NCBI RefSeq assembly: GCF_028618695.1
Contig: NZ_JAQIVI010000198.1
Location: 1-15,833 of the forward strand
DNA: 15,833 nt
Origin: Natrinema soli
Lineage (GTDB): Archaea; Halobacteriota; Halobacteria; Halobacteriales; Natrialbaceae
Direction: 5' to 3'
Positions within the stretch are counted from its first letter, which is position 1; each line of letters opens with the position of its first letter. The notes beneath the pieces were generated by a model. It had not been told where the DNA came from, searched no databases, and worked only from the letters and a program-made list of their open reading frames with translations. Of this stretch, positions 1 to 6,725 are shown in pieces. Both the position numbers and the translations under genes were made by a program.

Positions 1-771
1 GAGGACGTCCTCGATGGCCCGACCGACGCCCTGAAACTCGGGCTCGCCGGCGCGTTCCTTCGCGAGGAGTTCGCCCAGCGCCTCGACGCCGTGGGTCATG
101 TGCCGCCCTTCGTCGGTGCTGATGAACTTGAATCCGTGGTTCAACAGCGGTAACGGGGCGTTTTGCGAGAGTTTATTGATCGCGTAGAAGCCGCCGCGGG
201 CGAGCAGCCCCTCCACGATCATGTGGTAGACGGTCAGCGCCTTCGCGATATCGACGGGGTCCTGCGAGTGGGCCGCTCTGGCGGTCAGCTGCCCCTGCCG
301 ATCGAAGATCTCACCGAGCCCGGTCGCCTGCACGATCGGGATCCGAGCGCCGCCGCGTTTCGGATTCAGGTCGGCGAAGACGTCCTGTTCGCCCATCACC
401 TCGTGCATGTAGACGTCGAGAAACTGCGTGTGCTTGTGTTCGGTCAGCGTGAACATCGTCATGTACATCTCCATCTCCTCGTTGTCGTCGAAACACGGCG
501 CACCCATGATGCGCTGGAGGTGATGACTCGCGTCCTCGCCGACCGCGAACTCGCCGTCGAGAAAGCCCGATACCAGATACCGGATCTGCTTCCGTTCGAC
601 GGGCTCGAGCGAGTTCCAGATTTCGCGGTCCTCCTCGAAGCCGACCTCCTCAAAGAGCTTCTCGACGTTCCACGTGCCGAGTTCGACCCCCTTCTGGAAG
701 AGGTCGTACCATTTGCTCTCCGTGTCGATTCGTTCCGCCCGGAACCCATCTGTTGTGGTAACTTGTGACAC
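1..771 (-). CDS. R2-like (R2lox-type) di-metal oxidase / ribonucleotide reductase beta-like protein, C-terminus cut by window edge
   Basis: The frame reads without a stop from a GTG at 771 (MSQVTTTDGF) to base 1, giving 257 residues; the rest lies outside. No in-frame ATG lies just upstream, so GTG is the best start. The protein is a ferritin-like helical bundle with all six expected metal ligands: E79 (GEDAS), E111 and H114 (TEHKHTQ), E187 (VEGLL), E221 and H224 (DEGRH). The spacing and motif wording resemble R2-like ligand-binding oxidases more than classical ribonucleotide reductase R2, although such proteins are often labelled ribonucleotide-diphosphate reductase beta. The Tyr that forms the Val-Tyr crosslink in R2lox is present (Y182, five before E187), but the Val position is Ser (S82). 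Cytosolic; the R2lox substrate is unknown, but structures carry a bound fatty-acid-like ligand. It follows an SCP2-like gene on the same strand after 91 bp. Family confident, subtype moderately so. Confidence 0.82.
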   Translation of the reverse strand, partial: MSQVTTTDGFRAERIDTESKWYDLFQKGVELGTWNVEKLFEEVGFEEDREIWNSLEPVERKQIRYLVSGFLDGEFAVGEDASHHLQRIMGAPCFDDNEEMEMYMTMFTLTEHKHTQFLDVYMHEVMGEQDVFADLNPKRGGARIPIVQATGLGEIFDRQGQLTARAAHSQDPVDIAKALTVYHMIVEGLLARGGFYAINKLSQNAPLPLLNHGFKFISTDEGRHMTHGVEALGELLAKERAGEPEFQGVGRAIEDVL

Positions 772-862
772 AAGTATAGGTCGGTAGTGTCGACAATGAG
801 CGTACTCGTTCGAATAACTGGTCGTTCAAGTCAGACCGAGAATCCGCACCCGACCGGTCTCC

Positions 863-1567
863 TCAGAACAGGTACCGCGCGTCGGTCTCGCCGGCAACGT
901 CACCCATCGCCCCCGCGGCGTCGCCGTAGTGGATGACCCGCGTCACGCTTCCCTCGAGCGCCATCTCGTTGGACATCACCGACTCGATGACGTCCGCGCC
1001 CTCGAGGAGGTCTGTCCAGGTCTCGTAGGGTGCCTCGAGTTCGAATCCCGGGTCGTGCGCCGACGGGTCTTCGACGAGTCGGGCCCGCCGACAGACGCCG
1101 TCTTCCAGTTCGAGGTGCGCGTGGACCCGCGAGTCGTCGACGACGTACGTCTCCAGTTGCGCGAGCAGCGAGTCGAGGTCGCCTCGGATCAGGTCCTCGA
1201 GCGCCGGCCAGGCGACGTCGGGAACGTCGGCGAGCGTCACTCCCGAGAGGGCTCGCCGGAAGCGCTCGCGATCGTCGTCACCCTCGGCGGACGCCAATCG
1301 CTCGTCGAAGGCGGGCGTCGCGGTCTCCCGCAGACGGTCGAACTCGTCGGTCTCGAGCGCGTCGATCCGGTCGTAGAGGTCGGCGGTCAGTTCGTCGGGG
1401 AGGTCCCCGAGCGCGGTCTCCTCGAGCGGGAGTCGCGTCAGGACGAACCGAAAGTCGCCGTTGAAATCGACGCCCCAGCCGTCGCTCTCGGCCGCGTACA
1501 CGTCGTCCTCGTTGAGATTGGCGCGGTAACTCTCTAACCACTCTCTGGATGGAAACCAGTCAGTCAT
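863..1567 (-). CDS. SCP2-like (sterol carrier protein-like) lipid-binding protein, 234 aa
   Basis: A soluble, acidic protein with no signal peptide or membrane segment. The C-terminal third (from about W184, WTDLL, to the end) has the SCP2-like layout: a beta strand and helix, a short 'S.EM.LEG' turn and a final amphipathic helix. It is a clear paralogue of the divergent gene at 1842-2570: both share a 'W-L-E-(S/A)-Y-R' segment near the start, a 'GWGVDF' block and a similar last line ending in 'D-(A/S)-R-(Y/F)-(L/I)-F'. SCP2 domains bind acyl-CoA, sterols or other apolar ligands in a tunnel and present them to enzymes. The N-terminal 150 residues are extra compared with a bare SCP2 domain of about 100 residues. 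Same strand as the R2-like oxidase downstream, so the two may be co-transcribed. The ligand cannot be read from sequence. Confidence 0.8.
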   Translation of the reverse strand: MTDWFPSREWLESYRANLNEDDVYAAESDGWGVDFNGDFRFVLTRLPLEETALGDLPDELTADLYDRIDALETDEFDRLRETATPAFDERLASAEGDDDRERFRRALSGVTLADVPDVAWPALEDLIRGDLDSLLAQLETYVVDDSRVHAHLELEDGVCRRARLVEDPSAHDPGFELEAPYETWTDLLEGADVIESVMSNEMALEGSVTRVIHYGDAAGAMGDVAGETDARYLF

Positions 1568-1620
1568 AGGTTCATGGACGGGATTCGTCGGTTTCAGCGT
1601 TCGTCCGCGAATCCGAGGCG

Positions 1621-1626
1621 ATATAT
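1621..1626 (-). promoter_or_regulatory. TATA box candidate for the minus-strand SCP2-like gene
   Basis: On the minus strand the sequence reads CACATATATCGCC. The TATATA core lies about 55 bp before the ATG at 1567, which would give a 5' leader of roughly 25-30 nt. It is the only AT-rich hexamer in this otherwise GC-rich stretch. Confidence 0.4.
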
Positions 1627-1794
1627 GTGCTATCGGTTCCCACGGGAACCGATCGACGGACGCGGAAGTCAGTGGGTGATAGTGACCGAAATCCGCCGAG
1701 CGGTTACCGCCGCAGTGAGCGGCTCATCTCGAGCGTTCCCCCGCTGGCTGATAAACCCCCTCGGATACGCGGAGCAATCACAACAGGCGTTCAC

Positions 1795-1806
1795 ACTGTG
1801 CACAGT
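1795..1806. promoter_or_regulatory. 12-bp perfect palindrome abutting a TATA box, possible operator
   Basis: ACTGTGCACAGT is a perfect palindrome ending one base before the CTATATC element of the downstream gene. It therefore occupies the TFB-recognition (BRE) position. A bound dimeric repressor there would block initiation of the 1842 gene. The regulator is not identified. Confidence 0.4.
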
Positions 1807-1807
1807 T

Positions 1808-1814
1808 CTATATC
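1808..1814 (+). promoter_or_regulatory. TATA box for the plus-strand SCP2-like gene
   Basis: CTATATC lies about 31 bp before the ATG at 1842. This predicts a transcript with a leader of only a few bases, consistent with the leaderless or near-leaderless starts common in haloarchaea. No Shine-Dalgarno sequence precedes the ATG. Confidence 0.6.
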
Positions 1815-1841
1815 GGGTCCGTCACGGCCCGGTGGCCACAC

Positions 1842-2570
1842 ATGAGCACGCAACGACTCCGACCGATCGAACAGTATTTTCCGACCAAACCGTGGCTCGA
1901 GGCGTATCGAGACGCGATCAACGAGAACGACGAGTACGCGGAGCACTCGGCAGGCTGGGGCGTCGACTTCGACGGCTCGTTCATCTTCCAGATCGAGGAT
2001 GTCCCCCTCGAGAGCAACGCGATCGCCGACCTGCCGCCTGAAATCGTCGACGCGGTCGACGACGAACTCTCGGGGCTCTCCGAAAGCGAGATCGACACGA
2101 TGCTCGAAGAAGCGCCCGCCGAGGCCCGCGAGCGCATCGAATCCCGTAGCGGGCCGCTCGAGGAACGCGTCACCGAGGAGGTCATGGAGACGACGATGGC
2201 GGAGATTCCCGACCGCACCTGGCCGGAGCTGCGGGCGGAACTCCCCGACCTCCTCGCCGAACTGATCACGCAACTCGAGGAGAACATCGCCGACAACGGC
2301 ACCGTGTACTCGTATCTGGACCTCTACGACGGCGAGTGCCGGGAGGTAGACACGATCACCGACCTCGACGAGCGGGAGTACGGGTTCCGACTCGTCGGCG
2401 ACTACGAGCAGTGGACGACGCTCGTCCGCGGCGAGGGCGGCGTCATCGACATGCTGATGTCCGGCGACTTCGAGATCGACGGCGACATGCAGAAGATCCT
2501 GCAGTACTCCGACGCGGCGGTCGACCTCGCCGATATTTCGGCCGACGTCGACTCTCGCTTCATCTTCTGA
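1842..2570 (+). CDS. SCP2-like (sterol carrier protein-like) lipid-binding protein, 242 aa
   Basis: Acidic cytosolic protein, divergent paralogue of the minus-strand gene at 863-1567. The shared blocks are 'PWLEAYRDAINEND', 'GWGVDFDGSF', the segment from W191 (WTTLV) through 'MLMSGDFEIDGD', and the ending 'DVDSRFIF'. The C-terminal part matches the SCP2 fold pattern, with the strand-turn-helix 'GDFEIDGDMQKIL' resembling the ligand-tunnel end of SCP2 domains. The middle (about 60-150) is helical and charge-rich and has no recognised motif. The ATG is set by the TATA box 31 bp upstream and by N-terminal alignment with the paralogue. A role in carrying acyl-CoA or another apolar metabolite is inferred from the family; the specific ligand is unknown. 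Confidence 0.82.
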   Translation: MSTQRLRPIEQYFPTKPWLEAYRDAINENDEYAEHSAGWGVDFDGSFIFQIEDVPLESNAIADLPPEIVDAVDDELSGLSESEIDTMLEEAPAEARERIESRSGPLEERVTEEVMETTMAEIPDRTWPELRAELPDLLAELITQLEENIADNGTVYSYLDLYDGECREVDTITDLDEREYGFRLVGDYEQWTTLVRGEGGVIDMLMSGDFEIDGDMQKILQYSDAAVDLADISADVDSRFIF

Positions 2571-2670
2571 TCCCACCCGACGGCGGACGGTCTGCCAGCC
2601 ACCGATCGGTGGCGATTTCGCTCACGACCGCTCGTCGCTGCTTGCGACCGCTCGAGAACCGTGACCCGAG

Positions 2671-3006
2671 TCAGTACCCTCCGGTATCAGCGTCCGAGAT
2701 CGGAGCGGAGCGTGTCACGAAACGCGTCGCGTACGCTCGTCTCGGATCGTGGCGAGCGGGTAGATCGATCAGTAGGGCAGTGTACTGCTCGATATCCTCC
2801 CAGAAGGCGGCGACCGTGAGTGCGTCATCTGTCCGTTTCTTCCGTCCGAGTCGGCCCTCGAAGCCGAGTATCGTCGGCGGGACTGCGACGAACGTCGCGA
2901 GTGCCGTTGCGAGGACGGCGGGGTGGAAATTTCGAAGACCATGCAGTGTAGGCACCCTCTCGCACGTAAGAAACTGTCGGAAATGTTGTAAGTATGCGTT
3001 CACCAT
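2671..3006 (-). CDS. Hypothetical small protein with one possible membrane segment (111 aa)
   Basis: I do not recognise this protein. From about residue 29 the codon use is haloarchaeal (mostly G/C third bases). It contains a hydrophobic stretch at about 29-48 (AVLATALATFVAVPPTILGF), a basic patch GRLGRKKR, and a tail with 'AFWEDIEQYTALL'. The first 27 codons are noticeably AT-richer (TTA, CAA, CAT, TTT, CTT), so the true start could be later or the N-terminus could derive from non-coding sequence. No clear TATA box or ribosome-binding site was found. It may be a genuine orphan membrane-associated protein, a decayed fragment, or a chance frame in high-GC DNA. Neighbouring genes give no functional clue. 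Confidence 0.35.
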   Translation of the reverse strand: MVNAYLQHFRQFLTCERVPTLHGLRNFHPAVLATALATFVAVPPTILGFEGRLGRKKRTDDALTVAAFWEDIEQYTALLIDLPARHDPRRAYATRFVTRSAPISDADTGGY

Positions 3007-3199
3007 ACCACGGAACTAGCGTCACATAGTTCGCCGATCACCGGACGTGGAGACCGATCCTCGAGCCGTGGCTACTGCGACAGCACCGCGGCGGTTTTCA
3101 GGGAGTCCTCTCGGAAACGGCTGTTCAGTAGGCGCGTCGACATGTCAGCTCGTTCCGAGACGGTTGCCCGAAAAGTACCGTCGTGAGGTCTATTCTGTG

Positions 3200-3251
3200 G
3201 GACGGGGATGGCCACCACGCGTCTGTTGGACGGTGATGGCCGCCACGCGTC
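3200..3251. repeat. Two-copy tandem repeat, 24-bp unit at 28-bp period
   Basis: The two copies (3200-3223 and 3228-3251) share GGACGGxGATGGCCxCCACGCGTC with two mismatches. They lie in the 280-bp stretch between the doubtful gene ending the region to the left and the membrane protein gene to the right. In that stretch I see no other gene or RNA. Confidence 0.6.
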
Positions 3252-3286
3252 GTACAGATGCGATACCCACTGGTCGGCGTGCAATA

Positions 3287-3901
3287 TCAGTATTCGAGGA
3301 TCAACCCGTACACCAGCCCGAGCGTCCCGCCGTAGAGGGCCCACGCGACGACGCCGACGAGGCCGCCGACCGTGACGTTGGGAATGACCATCGGCACGCC
3401 CATCGCGACCGTCAACCAGATGGGCACCAGGAACAGGGAGAGGACCACGCCCACGACGATCCCGTAGCCGTTGCCGAGCGCGAGCGTCGTCGTCGTGAGT
3501 GCGGATCGCTTGAGCAGTGGAACGAGGATTTTCTGGAGCAGTTCGTTGCGACTCGAGAGCAGCATTACCTTCGAGACGAACGCGTCGATCGAACTCGAGA
3601 CGAAGACGCTAAACGGCAGCGCGAACAGGACCCCGAGCGCGAACATCGTGAGCCAGCCGCCGTTCAGGGTCGGGACCCCGAAGATCGCGCCGACCCGCTT
3701 GATCGCGTCGGTATCGTACAACTGGATCACCAGCGCGGCCTGAAAGCCGCCGGCGAGCCCGCCCGCGACGGCGGCTTCGATCTCTCGAGCATCGACCTCG
3801 AGGGACTCGATCGTCTCGACGAGCGCGACGCGGGACGGCGGCTCGTCGGGGTCGGCGTTCGGGCCGGCGTCGGATCCGGTGCTGGCGTTAGAATCTGCCA
3901 T
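3287..3901 (-). CDS. Multi-pass membrane protein of unknown function (204 aa)
   Basis: The first 40 residues are acidic and Ser/Ala/Pro-rich (cytosolic-type tail). They are followed by about four hydrophobic segments near residues 42-61, 81-104, 143-169 (long, possibly two helices with a Pro kink) and 177-201. Gly-rich motifs ('AGGLAGGF', 'GGLVGVVAWALYGGTLGLVYG') suggest tightly packed helices. Between the second and third segments is an amphipathic stretch 'FVSKVMLLSSRNELLQKILVPLLKR'. No catalytic or transporter signature is visible. The ATG at 3901 is chosen because it opens the acidic tail; a TATA-like CATAAATTA (minus strand, 3962-3970) lies about 60 bp upstream. The gene stands alone on its strand, so its role cannot be inferred from context. 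Confidence 0.75.
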   Translation of the reverse strand: MADSNASTGSDAGPNADPDEPPSRVALVETIESLEVDAREIEAAVAGGLAGGFQAALVIQLYDTDAIKRVGAIFGVPTLNGGWLTMFALGVLFALPFSVFVSSSIDAFVSKVMLLSSRNELLQKILVPLLKRSALTTTTLALGNGYGIVVGVVLSLFLVPIWLTVAMGVPMVIPNVTVGGLVGVVAWALYGGTLGLVYGLILEY

Positions 3902-4035
3902 ATCGATGCGTATCCATTGGTCATCGGTGACGTCCCTCAGCCTTGTTCCGCGTATCCGCGGTAATTTATGTCGTCAGGCGTCGGTTGTCGGACATGCCAT
4001 CTGAACTGAGTTTCTCGAATGAGGCACCAAAATCA

Positions 4036-4044
4036 TTTACTATA
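4036..4044 (+). promoter_or_regulatory. TATA box for leaderless PRC-barrel gene
   Basis: TTTACTATA is centred about 24-25 bp before the ATG at 4064, the expected TATA-to-start distance. Transcription should therefore begin at or within a base or two of the start codon. There is no Shine-Dalgarno sequence. Confidence 0.65.
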
Positions 4045-4063
4045 GGATGTGGGCTGAAACCAT

Positions 4064-4312
4064 ATGAGCGAACTATTTGCACGAAGTCTCAGCGGCAAAC
4101 CGATCGTCGGAATCGACGGCACCGACTACGGAACGCTCTATACCATCACGATGGATCCCGAATCCGGCTCCCTCCGCGACCTCGTCGTCGACGCTGGCAG
4201 ACGGCCCTCGTCGGTGATCACCAGCCGATCTGACGACGACGGTCGACTGCGGATCCCCGTCAGCAACATTGAATCGGTGAACGATCAGATCGTCGTTCGA
4301 TCCGACGACTGA
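4064..4312 (+). CDS. PRC-barrel domain protein (82 aa)
   Basis: The whole protein is one PRC-barrel-like beta domain. A first strand 'GKPIVGIDGTDYGTLYTITMD' is followed by 'SGSLRDLVVDAG' and a last pair of strands 'LRIPVSNIESVNDQIVV'. The paired pattern 'G...G.d.GtlyditmD...G.l.dlvv' is the hallmark of the family also found in photosynthetic reaction centre H subunits and in the C-terminal part of RimM. Single-domain versions of about 80-100 residues are common in haloarchaea. They are thought to act as small adaptor or RNA/protein-binding modules, but their partner is unknown. The start is fixed by the leaderless promoter. The stop codon (4310-4312) abuts the palindromic element that begins at 4313. 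Confidence 0.85.
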   Translation: MSELFARSLSGKPIVGIDGTDYGTLYTITMDPESGSLRDLVVDAGRRPSSVITSRSDDDGRLRIPVSNIESVNDQIVVRSDD

Positions 4313-4392
4313 CACGGTCTGTTGTAACGATGTCCCGGAGCAACCGCAGGACGGTTCGCGGTTGCTCCGGAAATGACTTACAACGGTCCGTG
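4313..4392. repeat. 80-bp symmetric imperfect palindrome (MITE-like element or bidirectional terminator)
   Basis: The element is symmetric: 22 + 13 + 10 (loop) + 13 + 22 bases. The inner arms CCGGAGCAACCGC (4335-4347) and GCGGTTGCTCCGG (4358-4370) are perfectly complementary. The outer 15 bases (4313-4327, CACGGTCTGTTGTAA) match the reverse complement of 4378-4392 at 13 of 15 positions, with one mismatch allowing a G-U pair in RNA. Between them is a non-complementary 7 x 7 internal loop. It sits between two convergent genes, so it may act as a terminator. The terminal inverted repeats also fit a miniature transposable element, but no convincing target duplication is visible. Confidence 0.7.
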
Positions 4393-4430
4393 TAGGGTCC
4401 GCGCGGCTCGCGGCATCGCAGCCGACGGGG

Positions 4431-4465
4431 CCGAGAAAACCGATCGAGACCGAGAAAACCGATCG
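4431..4465. repeat. Two-copy 16-bp direct repeat, 19-bp period
   Basis: CCGAGAAAACCGATCG occurs at 4431-4446 and again at 4450-4465, in the short space before the end of the acyl-CoA dehydrogenase gene. On the minus strand it gives two TTTTC runs just after that gene's stop codon, so it could contribute to transcription termination. Confidence 0.55.
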
Positions 4466-4492
4466 GAACTGAAGCGCGAGCGAGCCGAACGG

Positions 4493-5698
4493 TCAGTAGG
4501 CGCTCATCCCGGTCAGCTCCTTGCCGACGATGAGCTTCTGGATTTCGGTGGTTCCGTCCGGGATCGTCATCACGCGGGCGTCCCGATAGTAGCGCTCCAT
4601 GCGGTTCTCGAGATCCAGCCCCGACGCGCCGAGGACCTGCAGCGCGTCGCTGGTCGCCTCGATCGACTGTTCGCAGGCGTACCCTTTCGCGAGCGAGGAG
4701 AGGAGTCGAGCGTCCGGATCCCCGTCGACGAGCGCTTCGGCGGCGCTGCGGGAGAGGCCGCGCGAGGCCTCGATCGACGTCCGAACGTCGTAGAGCTTCT
4801 CCTGGACCAGCTGGTGCTGGCCGATCGGTTCGCCGAACGTCTCGCGCTCTTGGGCGTACGCCAGCGCGTCCTCGAACGCCGCCTGCATGATCCCGACGGC
4901 CATGTACGCCATCCCCGTTCGCATGAACGAGAACATGACGTTGAGCGGCTTGTACTCGAAGAACAGCTGGCTGACGTTCTCGGGGAACGGGACGATATCG
5001 TGGATGTCGTGGCCGTCGGCGATCGCGTCGCCGAAGATGGTCGAGAACCGGTTCTCGACCGGGATGCGCACGTCGTCGAAAACCATTCGACCGTTCGGGA
5101 CGCCCTTCCAGCCGAGCTTGTTCATCTCCTCGGTCTCGAAGGAGGCGTTCGCCCGGTCGACCAGGAACATGTCCTGTGCGTCCTCGGACGCGTCGTGGGC
5201 GATGACGAGCGCGACGTCGGCGATCTGCGCGTTGCCGACCCACACCTTCTCGCCGTTGAGCACGAACTCCTCGCCGTCCTTTCGCGCGACGGTGTTCGGA
5301 TGGGCCGTGTCGCTGCCGCCCTCGGGTTCGGTCACCGCGAGACAGCCGATACAGCGGTTCTCCTCGAGTTTCGGGAGCATGGCCTGCTGCGTCTCGTCGG
5401 CGGCGAAGCGGACGAACAGCGACGGGAACGACATCTGAAGCGCGACGTTCAGGCTCGGCCACACGCGGCTGATCTCCTCAGAGGCGATGACGAACCGCCA
5501 GACGTCGCCGAAGTACTGATCGACGGTGTCGGGGGTGAAGCCGATCCCGAGATCGTGCAGCCCGTCGAGATAGCCCACGAGGTCGTCGCGCGTCATCGGG
5601 CCGTTGCGATCCGCCTCGTCGACGATCGGTTCGATCTCGGACTCGAGGTACGTCCGGAGATCGTCGCGAAACGCCGTCTGGTCCTCGGTCAGACGCAT
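4493..5698 (-). CDS. Acyl-CoA dehydrogenase family protein (401 aa)
   Basis: FAD enzyme family that oxidises acyl-CoA to 2-enoyl-CoA and passes electrons to electron-transfer flavoprotein. The order is typical: helical N-terminus (1-115), beta domain with the flavin-binding block 'AVTEPEGGSD' (121-130) and 'NGEKVWVGNA', then a C-terminal helical domain with 'ERETFGEPIGQHQLVQ' (284-299) and 'ALQVLGASG'. Two details are unusual. The position of the catalytic Glu of medium- and short-chain enzymes ('YEGT') is Asp here (D381 in IPDGTTEIQ). There is also an insertion of about 20 residues near 218-250 ('FSTIFGDAIADGHDIHDIV') before the helix that usually starts the C-terminal domain. Length is normal for the family. 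The ATG lies one base after the stop of the SCP2-like gene, so the two should be co-transcribed and possibly co-translated. Substrate unknown. Confidence 0.88.
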   Translation of the reverse strand: MRLTEDQTAFRDDLRTYLESEIEPIVDEADRNGPMTRDDLVGYLDGLHDLGIGFTPDTVDQYFGDVWRFVIASEEISRVWPSLNVALQMSFPSLFVRFAADETQQAMLPKLEENRCIGCLAVTEPEGGSDTAHPNTVARKDGEEFVLNGEKVWVGNAQIADVALVIAHDASEDAQDMFLVDRANASFETEEMNKLGWKGVPNGRMVFDDVRIPVENRFSTIFGDAIADGHDIHDIVPFPENVSQLFFEYKPLNVMFSFMRTGMAYMAVGIMQAAFEDALAYAQERETFGEPIGQHQLVQEKLYDVRTSIEASRGLSRSAAEALVDGDPDARLLSSLAKGYACEQSIEATSDALQVLGASGLDLENRMERYYRDARVMTIPDGTTEIQKLIVGKELTGMSAY

Positions 5699-5699
5699 T

Positions 5700-6272
5700 C
5701 TATGACTCCGCGGGGACCTGTTCGGACAGCGAGTTCATGATCGGCGCGAGGCGCGTCCCCTTCTGCACCGGCCCGTCCATCTGGTACTTCTGCTTCATGA
5801 AGCCCTGAATCGGATCGACGCTGCCGACGATGAGGCCGACGAGCGTGTCCGCCGGGCCGGTGATCTCGAGCATCGGGTCGTCGAGTTTGCCCGCGCCGCC
5901 GTGCATCGTCTGCGCGTCCTCGTCGACCTCGAGGTGGCCTTCCATCGGGCAGTCGTCGGCCTCGAAGTTGACGGTGATATCCTCGTTGATACTCTCGCGG
6001 ACCTCGGGGGAGGTCTCGACGAGGACGTTCATGCCGGCCCAGAGCAGTTCCTGGAACTGATCGGCGGTGTCGGGGTTCTCGGAGACGAACGACGCGATGT
6101 CCATCGACTCCATCCGCTGAACCACGCGGCCGAACGTCTCGGGGTATTCGCGGACGAGTTCCTCGGTCTGACCCTCCATCTCGCCGAGCAGTGCCGGCAG
6201 GTCGTCTTCGAGTTCGTCGTTCGACTTCTCGAGCGATGCGTCGATCTCCTGAATGAGTTCGTCGTTCGTCAT
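5700..6272 (-). CDS. SCP2-like (sterol carrier protein-like) protein, 190 aa, in operon with acyl-CoA dehydrogenase
   Basis: Acidic soluble protein with a helical N-terminus (1-100) and an SCP2-type C-terminal domain. The typical core is 'DPMLEITGPADTLVGLIVG' (from D132) followed by 'FMKQKYQMDGPVQKGTRLAPIM', where the 'M-D-G' turn and final helix correspond to the SCP2 ligand-tunnel end. It resembles the C-terminal part of the two larger SCP2-like proteins at 863-1567 and 1842-2570 but is about 45 residues shorter. One base separates its TAG from the ATG of the acyl-CoA dehydrogenase gene. The likely job, from family and context, is to bind and deliver an acyl-CoA or similar apolar thioester to the dehydrogenase. 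A distant TATA-like element on the minus strand (AATATAAAC, about 6365-6373) would give a leader of roughly 70 nt. Confidence 0.82.
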   Translation of the reverse strand: MTNDELIQEIDASLEKSNDELEDDLPALLGEMEGQTEELVREYPETFGRVVQRMESMDIASFVSENPDTADQFQELLWAGMNVLVETSPEVRESINEDITVNFEADDCPMEGHLEVDEDAQTMHGGAGKLDDPMLEITGPADTLVGLIVGSVDPIQGFMKQKYQMDGPVQKGTRLAPIMNSLSEQVPAES

Positions 6273-6697
6273 GGCTATCGGTTCGGGCCCGCCGGATGGG
6301 CGGGTCCCGCTACCTGTGAATAGGGAGCAACCGACGAACAGTGTGATCCGTGGAATACGCGGAGGTTTATATTCTATCCCGTGACGGTCGGCGAATCGGT
6401 CCCCGCTCGAGACGCGACTATCGACGGCGCACGGGAGTGACGAGCGCCGTCAAAACCGAGTCGAAAAGACCGCAACGGCGGGCACGCGTTGGCACGCGGA
6501 AACGCATCCTGAGCGACATCGATTCGCTCAGTCACGAGGGACGTGACTCGGACGGCAACGAACCGCAGTGCGTCTCGTCAGATCCGTTCGTGGTGGGACG
6601 GAGAGCAATCGGGACCCCGGTAACGGCGGGCTCTGACCGGCGTCTGCCGGCTCGAGGGCTGATCGCTTACCGAGCCGCATTCGGCAGTCTGAAACTG

Positions 6698-6725
6698 TAT
6701 AGTTGCGACGGACACAGCAACTATA
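6698..6725. promoter_or_regulatory. Inverted repeat TATAGTTGC-N10-GCAACTATA, operator candidate
   Basis: Two perfect 9-base arms (6698-6706 and 6717-6725) are separated by 10 bases. The centre-to-centre distance is 19 bp, about two helical turns, which suits a dimeric DNA-binding protein. The arms also contain TATA-like sequence pointing both ways. It lies about 150 bp before the 6874 gene. Confidence 0.4.

Noticed and set aside
163..768. Plus-strand frame of 201 codons
   Set aside because: It is antisense to the R2-like oxidase, whose minus-strand frame shows all metal-ligand motifs; the plus product resembles no family.
3072..3344. Minus-strand frame of 90 codons
   Set aside because: It overlaps the end of the membrane protein gene in another phase, contains the tandem repeat and has no recognisable features.
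3047..3964. Plus-strand frame of 305 codons
   Set aside because: Highly charged, Arg/Glu/Asp/His-rich product that lies antisense to the clear multi-pass membrane protein; a composition artefact.
4373..5740. Plus-strand frame of 455 codons and a 400-codon minus frame in another phase
   Set aside because: Both cover the acyl-CoA dehydrogenase gene, which has all family motifs in its own frame. Such long shadows are usual in high-GC haloarchaeal DNA.
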